Shown: in pieces, positions 1 to 8,635 of the stretch
How the letters are laid out: the number at the start of each line of letters is the position of its first letter
Numbering within the stretch: position 1 is the stretch's first letter
Assembly (NCBI RefSeq): GCF_016735515.1
Contig: NZ_JAERQZ010000001.1
Span: 4,390,746 to 4,454,745, forward strand
DNA length: 64,000 nt
Direction: 5' to 3'
DNA from: Piscinibacter sp. HJYY11
Lineage (GTDB): Bacteria; Pseudomonadota; Gammaproteobacteria; Burkholderiales; Burkholderiaceae_C
The notes under the pieces: model-generated
What the model was told of the DNA's origin: nothing
The model's input: only the letters and a program-made list of their open reading frames with translations
Database searches by the model: none
Translations under genes and position numbers: made by a program

Positions 1-735
<735 letters not shown>

Positions 736-784
736 TTATCTCTCCGAAATTGGGATGTTGGTTGGGCTGGTGCAGGGAGAAGGA

Positions 785-1075
785 TTACTTCTCGACCACG
801 GCGAAGAGGTCTTCCTCGCGCATCACCAGGAGCTCGTCGCCATCGACCTTGACGGTCTGGCCGCTGTACTTGCCGAACAGGACGCGGTCGCCCACCTTGA
901 TGTTCAGGGCCACGAAGTCGCCCTTCTCGTTGCGCTTGCCGGGGCCGACGGCCAGCACTTCGCCCTGGTCGGGCTTCTCGGCGGCGTTGTCGGGGATCAC
1001 GATGCCCGAGGCGGTCTTGGTTTCGTTTTCCAGGCGCTTGACGATCACGCGATCGTGCAACGGACGAAGTTTCAT
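785..1075 (-). CDS. groES: Co-chaperonin GroES
   Basis: 10-kDa lid of the GroEL folding chamber. The 96-residue product [18 protein letters not shown]...LFAVVEK has the family's usual length, with the mobile loop ([18 protein letters not shown]) and the roof region. An open reading extends upstream to 1399, but that extension is unlike GroES and crosses the promoter and CIRCE. The ATG at 1075-1073 is preceded by AGGAGA at good spacing, so I use it. First gene of the groESL operon; groEL follows after 52 bases. Regulation is expected through HrcA at the CIRCE element (1183-1209) and the promoter at 1218-1246. Confidence 0.98.
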   Translation of the reverse strand: MKLRPLHDRVIVKRLENETKTASGIVIPDNAAEKPDQGEVLAVGPGKRNEKGDFVALNIKVGDRVLFGKYSGQTVKVDGDELLVMREEDLFAVVEK

Positions 1076-1182
1076 AGCATCTCCTTGAGGACTCAAAGCC
1101 GAGTTCTGAATGGGATGAGCACGGAAGTTTGTGCTCATGTACTTTGCCTGCGCGCCCGCCAGGGGCGGGATCGGCAATTTCG

Positions 1183-1209
1183 TTAGCACTCGAGTTCGTC
1201 GAGTGCTAG
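1183..1209. promoter_or_regulatory. CIRCE operator (HrcA binding site) of groESL
   Basis: Inverted repeat TTAGCACTC, nine bases, GAGTGCTAG. It differs from the consensus CIRCE (TTAGCACTC-N9-GAGTGCTAA) at one terminal base. It lies just downstream of the predicted groES -10 box, where HrcA repressor would block transcription. hrcA itself is not in the window. Confidence 0.95.
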
Positions 1210-1217
1210 CAGGCGGA

Positions 1218-1246
1218 ATTATAGGGGCGCGCGAAGCGCTTTCAAG
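1218..1246 (-). promoter_or_regulatory. groESL promoter, overlapping sigma-32-like and sigma-70-like elements
   Basis: On the minus strand, TTGAAA (1245-1240), 16 bases, TATAAT (1223-1218) is a near-consensus housekeeping promoter. The same stretch reads CTTGAAA, 12 bases, CCCCTATA, close to the enterobacterial sigma-32 consensus CTTGAAA-N11-16-CCCCATNT. The predicted start point falls next to CIRCE. The -35 element contains the TGA stop of yacG. Motif match only; not experimentally shown. Confidence 0.8.
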
Positions 1247-1487
1247 AGGGCAGGCGAGGCGTCGCCCCGGGTTCGGCCGGGAGGTCCTCCCCCGGCTCAC
1301 CAGGCGCGGGCGGGCGGGCGGGCACACGGTAGCTTTCGCTGGCCCAAGCGCCGAAGTCGACGTTCTTGCAGCGCTCGCTGCAAAAAGGCCGGTAGGCATT
1401 TTCAGGGGAATAGACGCTTTCGCCGCCGCAGGTCGGGCAGGTGACGATTCGGCGCTTCGCCGAAGAAGAAGGCGTGTCGGAACTCAT
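1242..1487 (-). CDS. yacG: DNA gyrase inhibitor YacG, zinc-binding
   Basis: Small zinc protein of the YacG family; the E. coli member binds GyrB and inhibits gyrase. The 81 residues contain the four-cysteine site as CPTCGG near residue 17 and FCSERCK near residue 35, followed by the conserved [14 protein letters not shown] stretch. The C-terminus is Pro/Glu-rich and probably disordered. It sits 10 bases downstream of zapD as the last gene of the pilBCD-coaE-zapD-yacG run, a common betaproteobacterial order. Its stop codon is embedded in the -35 box of the groESL promoter, so there is no room for a terminator between the two operons. Confidence 0.93.
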   Translation of the reverse strand: MSSDTPSSSAKRRIVTCPTCGGESVYSPENAYRPFCSERCKNVDFGAWASESYRVPARPPAPGEPGEDLPAEPGATPRLPS

Positions 1488-1497
1488 CTCTCGATGC

Positions 1498-2253
1498 TCA
1501 AGAGCACAGGGTGAGTTCGAAGCTGGTGTCGACGCCGGCGGGTTTCAAGCGACCTTCGGCGTCCTGCCGCATCAGGCGCACCAGCACCATCAGGCGGTGG
1601 CCGCTGATCTCGGGAATCAGCTGCGCAGCCGGATCGATGCGCAGGCGCAGCAGATTGAACACGCGGCCGGCAGGCAGGCTCTGCTGGAACTGGCCGCCTT
1701 GCGTCACGACCTTGTGCGGCGTGCCCGCGTCACGCAGCAGGCTCAGGAGGACCTTCAAGGCTTCCGCCAGGGACATCAAGGTGCTCACCCACTGGTTGAG
1801 GTCGGCACGGCGGCGGGCCGGGGGCTGTTGTTGCCAGGCGTAGTAGGCCGGCAGGTCGAACTCGCAGGTGCCGCCGGGAATGCTGATGCGGCTGCGCACG
1901 CTCATCAGCCATTCGTTGCTGGTGAGCGCGTGTCCGGCCTTGCCGGGCAGTTGATTGAGACCGTTGAAGGCGTGGTCGATCGTGCCGATGACCTGATCGA
2001 GCATGGCGTCGGACACGGACGGGTTGCCGCGGTAGCTGTTGAGCTGGCTGCGCTGGCGCTCGAGGTCTTTGAGCAGATCGGATTTGAGATCGGCGCGCGA
2101 GGCGACGTCCATGATCTCGAACAACGTGGCGAGCGCGTAGTGGTGGTCGACCGTCTCGTCACGCGGCATCAGGCGGCCCAGCCGGTCGAACAGGTGTTCG
2201 AGCCGCAGCATGGTGCGGATGCTTTCGTTGAAGGGGTACTCGTAGAGGATCAA
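1498..2253 (-). CDS. zapD: Cell division protein ZapD
   Basis: ZapD (formerly DUF1342/YacF) bundles FtsZ filaments at the division ring. The product of about 251 residues begins LILYEYPFNESIRTMLRLEH, the conserved family N-terminus, with the alpha-helical body (HHYALATLFEIMDVASRADL) and the beta domain ending SFELTLCS. No ATG lies at the N-terminus of the family match. The best start is TTG at 2253-2251, which shares bases with the coaE stop (TTGA) and has GGAG about 10 bases upstream. A longer reading to 2598 exists but is only coaE read in another frame. Overlap with coaE suggests translational coupling. Confidence 0.93.
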   Translation of the reverse strand: MILYEYPFNESIRTMLRLEHLFDRLGRLMPRDETVDHHYALATLFEIMDVASRADLKSDLLKDLERQRSQLNSYRGNPSVSDAMLDQVIGTIDHAFNGLNQLPGKAGHALTSNEWLMSVRSRISIPGGTCEFDLPAYYAWQQQPPARRRADLNQWVSTLMSLAEALKVLLSLLRDAGTPHKVVTQGGQFQQSLPAGRVFNLLRLRIDPAAQLIPEISGHRLMVLVRLMRQDAEGRLKPAGVDTSFELTLCS

Positions 2254-2897
2254 GTTGGACGCGCTCCGCTCGACCGGCGGGATTGTTCCACAGGGGCCCA
2301 CCGGGCCAGCAGCATGTCCACTTGCTGTGCAAGCTCGTCGAGCGTGAGGCCGTCGTTGTGGATGACGGCGTCGGCGCAGGCTCGGCGGCGCTCGCGGCTG
2401 GCCTGCTGGCCGATGACGGCGAGTACCGCCTCGCGCGACCAGCCCGAGCGGCTCATCACCCGGGCGACTTGCGTCTCGTTCGAGCAATCGATCACCAGGA
2501 CGCGGTCGACCCGCGTGCGCCAGTGCGAAGACTCGACCAGGAGCGGAACGTCGAAGACGGTGGTCTTGCCGGCAGCTTCCAGGGCCTGCCGGTTGCACTC
2601 CAGGCCGATCATCGGGTGAAGGATGGCTTCGAGGCGGCTCTTTGCGTTGGCGTCGGCGAAGACCAACTCGCGCATGCGGGCGCGGTCGAGGCCGCCTTCA
2701 GGATCGATGACGCTGGCGCCGAACTCCAAGCGGATCGCCTCGATGGCTGCGCCACCGGGCAATGCCAGCGCACGCGCGATGGCGTCTGTGTCGATCAGTG
2801 CCGCGCCGCGCTCGACCAAGAGGCGAGCAACCGTGCTCTTGCCGCTGCCGATGCCGCCGGTGAGCCCGATGCGAAACGGGATCAGGACATCGACCAC
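2250..2897 (-). CDS. coaE: Dephospho-CoA kinase
   Basis: Last step of coenzyme A synthesis: ATP-dependent phosphorylation of the 3' hydroxyl of dephospho-CoA. The 215-residue protein has a P-loop GLTGGIGSGKST near residues 11-22, the DTDAIAR motif and DVPLLVE, all typical of CoaE, plus a short Ser/Arg-rich tail. It overlaps the end of pilD by 16 bases and its stop overlaps the zapD start, so the three genes are tightly packed. A CoA gene after the prepilin peptidase gene is standard in beta- and gammaproteobacteria and implies shared transcription rather than shared function. Confidence 0.97.
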   Translation of the reverse strand: MVDVLIPFRIGLTGGIGSGKSTVARLLVERGAALIDTDAIARALALPGGAAIEAIRLEFGASVIDPEGGLDRARMRELVFADANAKSRLEAILHPMIGLECNRQALEAAGKTTVFDVPLLVESSHWRTRVDRVLVIDCSNETQVARVMSRSGWSREAVLAVIGQQASRERRRACADAVIHNDGLTLDELAQQVDMLLARWAPVEQSRRSSGARPT

Positions 2898-3832
2898 AGC
2901 GCGCGGGTGAAGGTCTGGCCGAAGAACATGGCCGCGATCCCGCCGCCCACGAGGTAGGGGCCGAACGGAATCGGCACGTTCCGGTCATGCCCGCGGAACA
3001 GCATCAGGCCGACGCCGACGACAGCTCCCACGAGGGACGACAGAAGGATGATCGAGGGCAACACCTGCCAGCCCATCAAGGCGCCGAGCCCGGCCAGGAG
3101 TTTGAAGTCACCTTCGCCCATGCCTTCGGTCTTGCGCACGATCCTGTACAGCCAGTTCACCGACCAGAGCGAAAGATAGCCTGCCAGCAAGCCCCACGCC
3201 GACGCCTGCAGCGAAACCCCCGTCCACCCGGCTCCCGCCGCCGCCAACCCGAGGCCTGCCAACGGGAAGGTGAGCTTGTCGGGCAAAAGCTGCGTATCGA
3301 GGTCGATGAACGCCATCGCGATCAACAGTGCGGAAGCAATGCAATACACGAGGGCGCCGGGGACAGGGCCGAACTTCACGGCACTCGCGGCGAAAAGGGC
3401 GCCGGTGAGGAGTTCGATCGCGGGGTATCGGAAAGAGATTCGCGTGCCACAAGCGCTGCAGCGACCTTTCAGGCGCAGCCAGCCGAGGACGGGAATGTTC
3501 TCGTACCAGCGGATCATGTGACCGCAGGACGGGCAACGCGACCGAGGGCGCGAGAGGTTGAGCGCAGGTTGTGCCTGGAGCGCTCCTTCGATCGATTTGC
3601 CGGTACTCGCCAACTCCGCGGCAGAAAGCCCAGGGGCCGAGCCGAGCGCTCTGGTCTGGGTTGCTGGATCACTCAGGAAGCGAGCGATCTCCTCCCACCA
3701 CTCGCGCTCCATCATGAGCGGCAATCGGTGGATCACCACATTGAGGAAACTGCCGATGCACAGCCCGAACAGCCCAAGCACCCACGGCGACAGGAATGCT
3801 TCCGCCCCGAACAGCGACAGCACCCCGGCCAC
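2882..3832 (-). CDS. pilD: Prepilin leader peptidase / N-methyltransferase PilD
   Basis: Inner-membrane aspartyl protease that cleaves the prepilin leader and methylates the new N-terminal residue; it often also serves type II secretion. The 316-residue protein has an N-terminal membrane segment with CIGSFLNVVIHRLP, the tetracysteine zinc site (CPSCG near residue 100, CSACG near 130), then several membrane helices. Both catalytic aspartates are visible, in FIDLDTQLLPD and GEGDFKLL. The complete N-terminal domain indicates both activities. A segment of about 50 residues between the first helix and the cysteines (WWEEIARFLSDPATQTRA...) is longer than in short homologues. It starts 4 bases after pilC. 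Confidence 0.96.
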   Translation of the reverse strand: MAGVLSLFGAEAFLSPWVLGLFGLCIGSFLNVVIHRLPLMMEREWWEEIARFLSDPATQTRALGSAPGLSAAELASTGKSIEGALQAQPALNLSRPRSRCPSCGHMIRWYENIPVLGWLRLKGRCSACGTRISFRYPAIELLTGALFAASAVKFGPVPGALVYCIASALLIAMAFIDLDTQLLPDKLTFPLAGLGLAAAGAGWTGVSLQASAWGLLAGYLSLWSVNWLYRIVRKTEGMGEGDFKLLAGLGALMGWQVLPSIILLSSLVGAVVGVGLMLFRGHDRNVPIPFGPYLVGGGIAAMFFGQTFTRALWSMS

Positions 3833-3836
3833 GCCG

Positions 3837-5063
3837 TCAGACCACCGCGCCGAGCTTGAAGATGGGCAGGTACATCGAGACCACGATGCCGCCGATCAGC
3901 GTGCCCAGGATCACGATGATGAACGGCTCCATCAGAGCCGACAGACCCTTCACGGCTTCGTCGATTTCATCCTCGTAAAACTCCGCGGCCTTGCCCAGCA
4001 TGGCATCGAGTGAGCCGGATTCTTCACCGATGGCACACATCTGGATCACCATCGTCGGAAAGACGCCGGTCGTTTGCATCGATGCCGTCAGGCTGGCGCC
4101 GGTGGACACGTCTTTCTGGATCTGGTCAGTCGCGTCCTTGAAGACCGCGTTGCCTGATGCCCCGCCTACTGAATCAAGCGCTTCCACAAGCGGGACGCCG
4201 GCTGCAAACATGGTGGACAAGGTGCGGGTCCAACGAGCCACTGACGATTTGTTGACGAGGTCACCAAACACGGGAACCTTCAGGAGCAGGCGGTCCATGG
4301 TGCGCTGCATCTTTTCAGATCGCTTCCAAGATTCGAAGAAGAAATAGATGCCACCGCCGAGAAAGCCGAAGATGGCCCACCAGTATTTTGTGAAAACCTC
4401 CGACATCCCGATCACAAAGAGTGTTGGTGCCGGCAGCTCTGCTCCAAAGGACTTGAAAACATCCTTGAAGACCGGAATCACAAACAGCATGATGATGGCC
4501 AGCACCACGAAGGCCACGACCATCACTGCGACCGGGTAGATCAAGGCCGACTTGATCTTGTTCTTGATGGCCATCGTCTTCTCTTGATAGATGGCCAGGC
4601 GGTCCAGCAGTGTGTCGAGGATACCGCCAGCTTCTCCGGCCTCGACCAAGTTGCAGTAGAGCGCGTCGAAGTAGAGCGGGTGCTTGCGGAATGCAGCCGA
4701 CAGGCTAGTACCGGTTTCCACGTCGTTGCGAATGTCCAGCAGAAGCTTGGTCAACTTTGCGTTGGTGCTCCCACGCGCCACGATGTCGAACGCCTGCAGC
4801 AGCGGCACGCCCGCACGCATCATGGTCGACAGCTGCCGCGTGAAAATGGCGATGTCTTTTTGCTTGATCGCCTTGCCGCCCGACGTGCGGCGCTTCTTCA
4901 CCTTGGTGATCAGGATGCCTTGCCGGCGCAGGCTGGCGCTGACCATGGCTTCGCCCCCTGCGCGAATCTCACCGCGGACCACCTTCCCGTTCTTGTCCTT
5001 GCCTTCCCATTCGAAGACAAATTCCTTGACGTTCCGTGCTGCGGTTGCTGCTGCAGTTGCCAT
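3837..5063 (-). CDS. pilC: Type IV pilus inner-membrane platform protein PilC
   Basis: GspF-family polytopic protein that couples the PilB and PilT motors to pilin extraction. The 408 residues show the two repeated GspF domains (FTRQLSTMMRAGVPLLQAFD near 75-95 and WTRTLSTMFAAGVPLVEALD near 280-300) and three hydrophobic helices, the last (IIVILGTLIGGIVVSMYLPIF) at the C-terminus. The ATG at 5063-5061 gives the usual MATAA...FVFEWEGKDKNGK start. No Shine-Dalgarno sequence is at normal distance; a GAGGA lies inside a hairpin (5072-5091) just upstream. It lies 72 bases after pilB. Confidence 0.96.
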   Translation of the reverse strand: MATAAATAARNVKEFVFEWEGKDKNGKVVRGEIRAGGEAMVSASLRRQGILITKVKKRRTSGGKAIKQKDIAIFTRQLSTMMRAGVPLLQAFDIVARGSTNAKLTKLLLDIRNDVETGTSLSAAFRKHPLYFDALYCNLVEAGEAGGILDTLLDRLAIYQEKTMAIKNKIKSALIYPVAVMVVAFVVLAIIMLFVIPVFKDVFKSFGAELPAPTLFVIGMSEVFTKYWWAIFGFLGGGIYFFFESWKRSEKMQRTMDRLLLKVPVFGDLVNKSSVARWTRTLSTMFAAGVPLVEALDSVGGASGNAVFKDATDQIQKDVSTGASLTASMQTTGVFPTMVIQMCAIGEESGSLDAMLGKAAEFYEDEIDEAVKGLSALMEPFIIVILGTLIGGIVVSMYLPIFKLGAVV

Positions 5064-5071
5064 GGTGTTTG

Positions 5072-5091
5072 CGAGGAGACTTTTGTCCTCG
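5072..5091 (-). promoter_or_regulatory. Hairpin in the pilC translation-initiation region
   Basis: In the minus-strand transcript CGAGGA pairs perfectly with TCCTCG around an eight-base loop (CAAAAGTC). The stem ends nine bases before the pilC ATG and contains the only GGA-rich ribosome-binding candidate, so folding could limit initiation. Seen in sequence; function is inferred. Confidence 0.35.
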
Positions 5092-5135
5092 TCCCGTTAG
5101 TAGTGATCGGTTACCGAAAATTCAGGAGCGGCCGG

Positions 5136-6857
5136 CTATTCGTTGGTCACCGAGATGACTTCTTCGAGCGTCGTGAAGCCGGCTCGCACCTTGACCAACC
5201 CGGACTGCCGCAGATCACGGACGTTGTCACGTGCGGCTTGTTCAGCGATGTCCATGGCAGTTCCTTCCGCCAAGATGATGCGCTGAATTTCCTCGCTGAC
5301 GGGCATCACTTGGTAAATGCCGACACGGCCTTTGTAGCCGTTGCTGCATGCAGAGCAGCCGACGGCACGGTACGGCTTCCAACTGCCGTCCAGGTCGCCT
5401 TCGGTGTAACCAGCCTTCAGCAATGCCTCTCGAGGATAGTCGGCTGGCGCCTTGCAAGCTTCGCAAAGGCGTCTGGCCAGACGCTGGGCGGTGATCAGCA
5501 AGACGCTCGACGCAATGTTGAAGGGCGCGACGCCCATGTTCAGCAAGCGAGTGAGGGTGGTTGGCGCATCGTTGGTGTGAAGCGTCGACATCACCATGTG
5601 GCCTGTCTGCGCTGCCTTGATCGCGATATCCGCGGTCTCGAGGTCCCGGATCTCGCCCACCATGATGATGTCCGGATCCTGGCGCAGAAATGACTTCAGG
5701 GCGGCCGAAAAGCTCAAGCCGGCCTTGTCGTTCACATTGACCTGGTTGATGCCAGGCAGGTTGATTTCCGCCGGGTCCTCGACCGTGGAGATGTTGACGC
5801 CCGGTTGGTTCAGGATGTTCAGGCAGGTGTAGAGCGACACGGTCTTGCCGCTACCGGTCGGACCGGTGACCAAGATCATTCCGTAAGGTCGAGCGATACA
5901 GGCCAGCAGGCGCTCCTTCTCGATCTTCTCGTAGCCGAGCGCCTCGATGCCGAGCTTGGCGCTCGACGGGTCCAGGATACGAATGACGATCTTTTCGCCA
6001 AACAGCGTCGGCAGGGTGCTGACCCGGAAGTCGATCGCCTTGTTGCCGAATTTCAGCTTCATGCGGCCGTCTTGCGGTACCCGCTTTTCGGCGATGTCGA
6101 GTCTCGAGATCACCTTGATACGAGACGCCAGCTTGTCCTTGATGGCAATCGGCGGCTGGGTGATTTCGCGCAGTTCGCCGTCAATCCGAAAGCGGACGCG
6201 GTAGTGGTACTCGTAGGGCTCGAAGTGGAGGTCGGAGGCTCGCGCGTTGATCGCGTCGATCAGCATCTTCTGCAGGAAACGAACGACGGGTGCGTCCTCG
6301 ACGTCTGCCGTGACTTCCTGGGTTTCGGTGCTGGCAGTGACGTCGTCGTCCGAGACGTCGAACTCGAAATCTCCGCCGACGATATTGTCGAGTGACTCGC
6401 TGGCACTGACGCCGGAGCCTTCCAGCATCTTCGCGAGCTTGTCGTGCTCGACGATGACCCACTCGGGTGACAGCTGCGTGGCGAACTTGATGCGCTCACC
6501 CGCTTCCTGGTCCGTCGGGTCGGCGCCGCCAATGAAGAGCCGGTTCCCCCGTTTTCCAAGAACAACGATCTGATATTGAGCGGCCAGCTTTGCATCAATG
6601 ATGGCGCGGGGCAGGCGCTGCGGATCGATCGCATTCAAATCCAGCAGCGGCAAGGCCAGGGCGCTCGACAGCGTGTGCGCAAGTTCGGCGGGAGTCAGTG
6701 CGCCTGCGGCGAGCACAGCCGACAGAAAGCTGGACTTTTTCTCCTTAGACGACTTGACGAGGTCTTCCGCCGTCTTGGCGTTCAGCTTGCCCGCATGCAC
6801 AAGAACCCGCGCAACACCAGACAGTGCGGATTGAGGAGCGTCGGCAAGGGTATCCAC
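5136..6857 (-). CDS. pilB: Type IV pilus assembly ATPase PilB
   Basis: Hexameric cytoplasmic ATPase that powers pilus extension. The 573-residue protein has an N-terminal MshEN/T2SSE_N-type domain (about 10-160) and then the secretion ATPase core. The Walker A motif is GPTGSGKTVSLY, the Asp box and Walker B region contain DPDIIMVGEIRDLET, the His box is QTGHMVMSTLHTND, and there is a tetracysteine site (CEACK, then CSACSNGYKGR). The start is GTG at 6857-6855; homologues begin in the same way before SALSGVARVLV. It is the first of the pilBCD genes and its promoter should lie in 6858-7010, but I cannot assign one with confidence. Confidence 0.97.
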   Translation of the reverse strand: MDTLADAPQSALSGVARVLVHAGKLNAKTAEDLVKSSKEKKSSFLSAVLAAGALTPAELAHTLSSALALPLLDLNAIDPQRLPRAIIDAKLAAQYQIVVLGKRGNRLFIGGADPTDQEAGERIKFATQLSPEWVIVEHDKLAKMLEGSGVSASESLDNIVGGDFEFDVSDDDVTASTETQEVTADVEDAPVVRFLQKMLIDAINARASDLHFEPYEYHYRVRFRIDGELREITQPPIAIKDKLASRIKVISRLDIAEKRVPQDGRMKLKFGNKAIDFRVSTLPTLFGEKIVIRILDPSSAKLGIEALGYEKIEKERLLACIARPYGMILVTGPTGSGKTVSLYTCLNILNQPGVNISTVEDPAEINLPGINQVNVNDKAGLSFSAALKSFLRQDPDIIMVGEIRDLETADIAIKAAQTGHMVMSTLHTNDAPTTLTRLLNMGVAPFNIASSVLLITAQRLARRLCEACKAPADYPREALLKAGYTEGDLDGSWKPYRAVGCSACSNGYKGRVGIYQVMPVSEEIQRIILAEGTAMDIAEQAARDNVRDLRQSGLVKVRAGFTTLEEVISVTNE

Positions 6858-7010
6858 AGGCAGAGGTGTGCGTTACGTCACGATGGCAACATCAATTGAT
6901 GATCGCCGATCTACCTGGTGCTGTAAACCTGAGCGCTACGCAGCTGCGGCAAGAAGTCACGACTCGCTGCGGGGAGCGCTGCAACAAATTGCTTCGGTGG
7001 GAAGGAAATC

Positions 7011-7087
7011 TGGTCGGGGTGAGAGGATTCGAACCTCCGGCCTCTACGTCCCGAACGTAGCGCTCTACCAGGCTAAGCTACACCCCG
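7011..7087 (-). tRNA. tRNA-Pro (anticodon CGG)
   Basis: 77 bases including the encoded CCA. The acceptor arm CGGGGTG pairs with CACCCCG, the anticodon stem CTACG/CGTAG encloses the loop TTCGGGA with anticodon CGG, and the T-arm carries GGTTCGAATCC. It reads proline codon CCG, frequent in this high-GC genome. It lies between pilB and ispB, with the ispB terminator directly against its 5' end. Confidence 0.97.
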
Positions 7088-7109
7088 AAAAAGGGCCTTG
7101 AGAAGGCCC
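7088..7109 (-). terminator. Rho-independent terminator after ispB
   Basis: In the minus-strand transcript GGGCCTT, loop CTC, AAGGCCC forms a perfect 7-bp stem followed by five U. It lies 16 bases past the ispB stop. The U-run ends immediately before the first base of tRNA-Pro. Confidence 0.85.
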
Positions 7110-7125
7110 GCTTTGGCCGATCAGA

Positions 7126-8118
7126 TCAAGACGAACGCTCAACCGACCGAACGCAAAATTCTAGCAGAGCTTCCGAGTACTTCGTCTGGGGCAGCGGCGC
7201 GAGATTTCGTTGGGCCTTCTCCGCTTCTGCGCGAGCTGCGTCACGCGTTGCCTCGAGAGCGCCGGTCTGACGCACGATGTTGACAATTTCGGAAAGCCGG
7301 CTGACCTCGCCTTGCTCGATCGCGTGACGAATGGTCAGTCGGTCATTCTCCGAAGCCCGCTCCATGGCGATCAGTAAAGGAAGGGTGGGCTTGCCCTCGC
7401 GCAAGTCGTCTCCGACGTTCTTGCCAAGTTCGTTCGTCGAGCCTTCGTAATCCAGCAGATCGTCGACAAGCTGGAATGCGGTGCCCAAGTGCCGACCATA
7501 GGCAGCGCAAGCCTCTTCTGTTTCAGGTTCGGCGTGGGCGAGAACAGCGCCCAGGCGCGCACTGGCTTCAAACAACTTGGCAGTCTTGAAGCGGATCACC
7601 TTGAGGTAGTCATCCACTGCCAAGTCTGGGTCGTGCATGTTCATGAGTTGCAGGACCTCCCCTTCCGCAATCACGTTCGTGGCGTCTGCCAGTACGTCCA
7701 GTACCCGCAGCCGGTCAACGGACACCATCATCTGGAAGGCCCGGGAATACAAAAAATCGCCAACCAGGACGCTGGCCGCATTGCCGAACAAGGCATTAGC
7801 GGTGGCGCGCCCGCGCCTGAGTGCCGATTCGTCGACCACGTCGTCGTGCAGCAACGTTGCGGTATGAATGAACTCCACGATCGCTGCGAGTTCAAAGCGC
7901 TCCCTACCGCGAAACCCCAGCGCGTTGGCAAACAGCAACACCAGCATGGGTCGAATGCGCTTGCCCCCTGCACTGATGATGTAGTGCGAAATCTGATTGA
8001 TCAGGACCACGTCTGATGCCAGGCGCTGCTGGATCACCGCATCGACCTCTTTCATCTCGGGCGCCATGAGGCGGATCGGGTCGGCGTCTGAGGTCAAGAT
8101 GGGAGCGTGGGGTAGCAC
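7126..8118 (-). CDS. ispB: Octaprenyl diphosphate synthase IspB
   Basis: Long-chain trans-prenyl diphosphate synthase making the C40 side chain of ubiquinone. The 330-residue all-helical protein has GGKRIRPMLVLL, the first Asp-rich motif in LLHDDVVDESALRRG and the second in QLVDDLLDYEG, plus GKPTLPLL. The start used is GTG at 8118-8116, which gives an N-terminus of the length usual in Burkholderiales. The alternative ATG at 8067 would drop 17 residues, and neither has a clear ribosome-binding site. A TATAAT lies at 8144-8139, so the leader may be very short. It is divergent from rplU-rpmA, the arrangement also found in E. coli. Confidence 0.96.
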   Translation of the reverse strand: MLPHAPILTSDADPIRLMAPEMKEVDAVIQQRLASDVVLINQISHYIISAGGKRIRPMLVLLFANALGFRGRERFELAAIVEFIHTATLLHDDVVDESALRRGRATANALFGNAASVLVGDFLYSRAFQMMVSVDRLRVLDVLADATNVIAEGEVLQLMNMHDPDLAVDDYLKVIRFKTAKLFEASARLGAVLAHAEPETEEACAAYGRHLGTAFQLVDDLLDYEGSTNELGKNVGDDLREGKPTLPLLIAMERASENDRLTIRHAIEQGEVSRLSEIVNIVRQTGALEATRDAARAEAEKAQRNLAPLPQTKYSEALLEFCVRSVERSS

Positions 8119-8138
8119 GGCGGGCAGGGGTTCGACTG

Positions 8139-8144
8139 ATTATA
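8139..8144 (-). promoter_or_regulatory. Candidate -10 box of ispB
   Basis: A perfect TATAAT on the minus strand 21-26 bases upstream of the GTG start. No convincing -35 hexamer sits 16-18 bases further up, so this is a partial promoter assignment. If real, the 5' leader is about 14 bases. Confidence 0.45.
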
Positions 8145-8214
8145 GGAAGGCAGCTCTTGCGGCCATCGGTTGCCTTTGAGCGCGTTTGGCGGCGCTTCCG
8201 CACCGGGGGATGCC

Positions 8215-8244
8215 TTCGACATTTCGCCGCTCCCGTGATACACT
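8215..8244 (+). promoter_or_regulatory. Candidate rplU-rpmA promoter with extended -10
   Basis: TTCGAC (8215-8220), 18 bases, TACACT (8239-8244), with TG one base before the -10 (TGATACACT), i.e. an extended -10 element. The predicted start is near 8251, giving a leader of about 60 bases. Confidence 0.55.
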
Positions 8245-8250
8245 GGCGGG

Positions 8251-8269
8251 CTTCACGTTTTGCGTGAGG
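8251..8269 (+). promoter_or_regulatory. Hairpin at the 5' end of the rplU leader
   Basis: CTTCACG and CGTGAGG pair (one G-U) around a TTTTG loop. It would sit at the extreme 5' end of the mRNA if the predicted start point is right. It could protect the mRNA or be a ribosomal-protein target; nothing in the sequence proves either. Confidence 0.4.
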
Positions 8270-8310
8270 TGCTTGGCTTTTTGTGCCGGGCAATTCATGA
8301 AAGGGCTGAT

Positions 8311-8622
8311 ATGTACGCGGTCATAAAAACCGGCGGCAAGCAATACAAGGTTGCTGCAGGCGAAAAGATCAAGGTAGAACAGATTGCTGCGGACGTTGGC
8401 CAAGAGATCACGATCGACCAAGTTCTAGCAGTCGGCAGCGGCGCAGAACTGAAGGTCGGGACTCCCTTGGTTTCCGGCGCAAGCGTCAAGGCCACGGTTG
8501 TGGCGCAGGGCAAGCACGACAAGGTGCGCATCTTCAAGATGCGTCGCCGCAAGCACTATCAAAAGCGGCAAGGTCATCGCCAGACCTTCACCGAGCTTGA
8601 GATCAGTGCAGTGAACGCCTGA
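8311..8622 (+). CDS. rplU: 50S ribosomal protein L21
   Basis: Large-subunit protein that binds 23S rRNA near L20. 103 residues, the usual length, starting [14 protein letters not shown] and ending in the conserved [14 protein letters not shown] and FTELEI motifs. An upstream in-frame extension to 8260 is rejected because L21 proteins begin at MYAVI and the AAGGG ribosome-binding site lies just before 8311. First gene of the rplU-rpmA operon; rpmA follows after 13 bases. Confidence 0.98.
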   Translation: MYAVIKTGGKQYKVAAGEKIKVEQIAADVGQEITIDQVLAVGSGAELKVGTPLVSGASVKATVVAQGKHDKVRIFKMRRRKHYQKRQGHRQTFTELEISAVNA

Positions 8623-8635
8623 AAGGAGTCAAACC

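Noticed and set aside
785..1399. GroES with a 108-residue N-terminal extension
   Set aside because: The extension runs through the CIRCE element and promoter and has no homology to GroES; the ATG at 1075 has a good ribosome-binding site.
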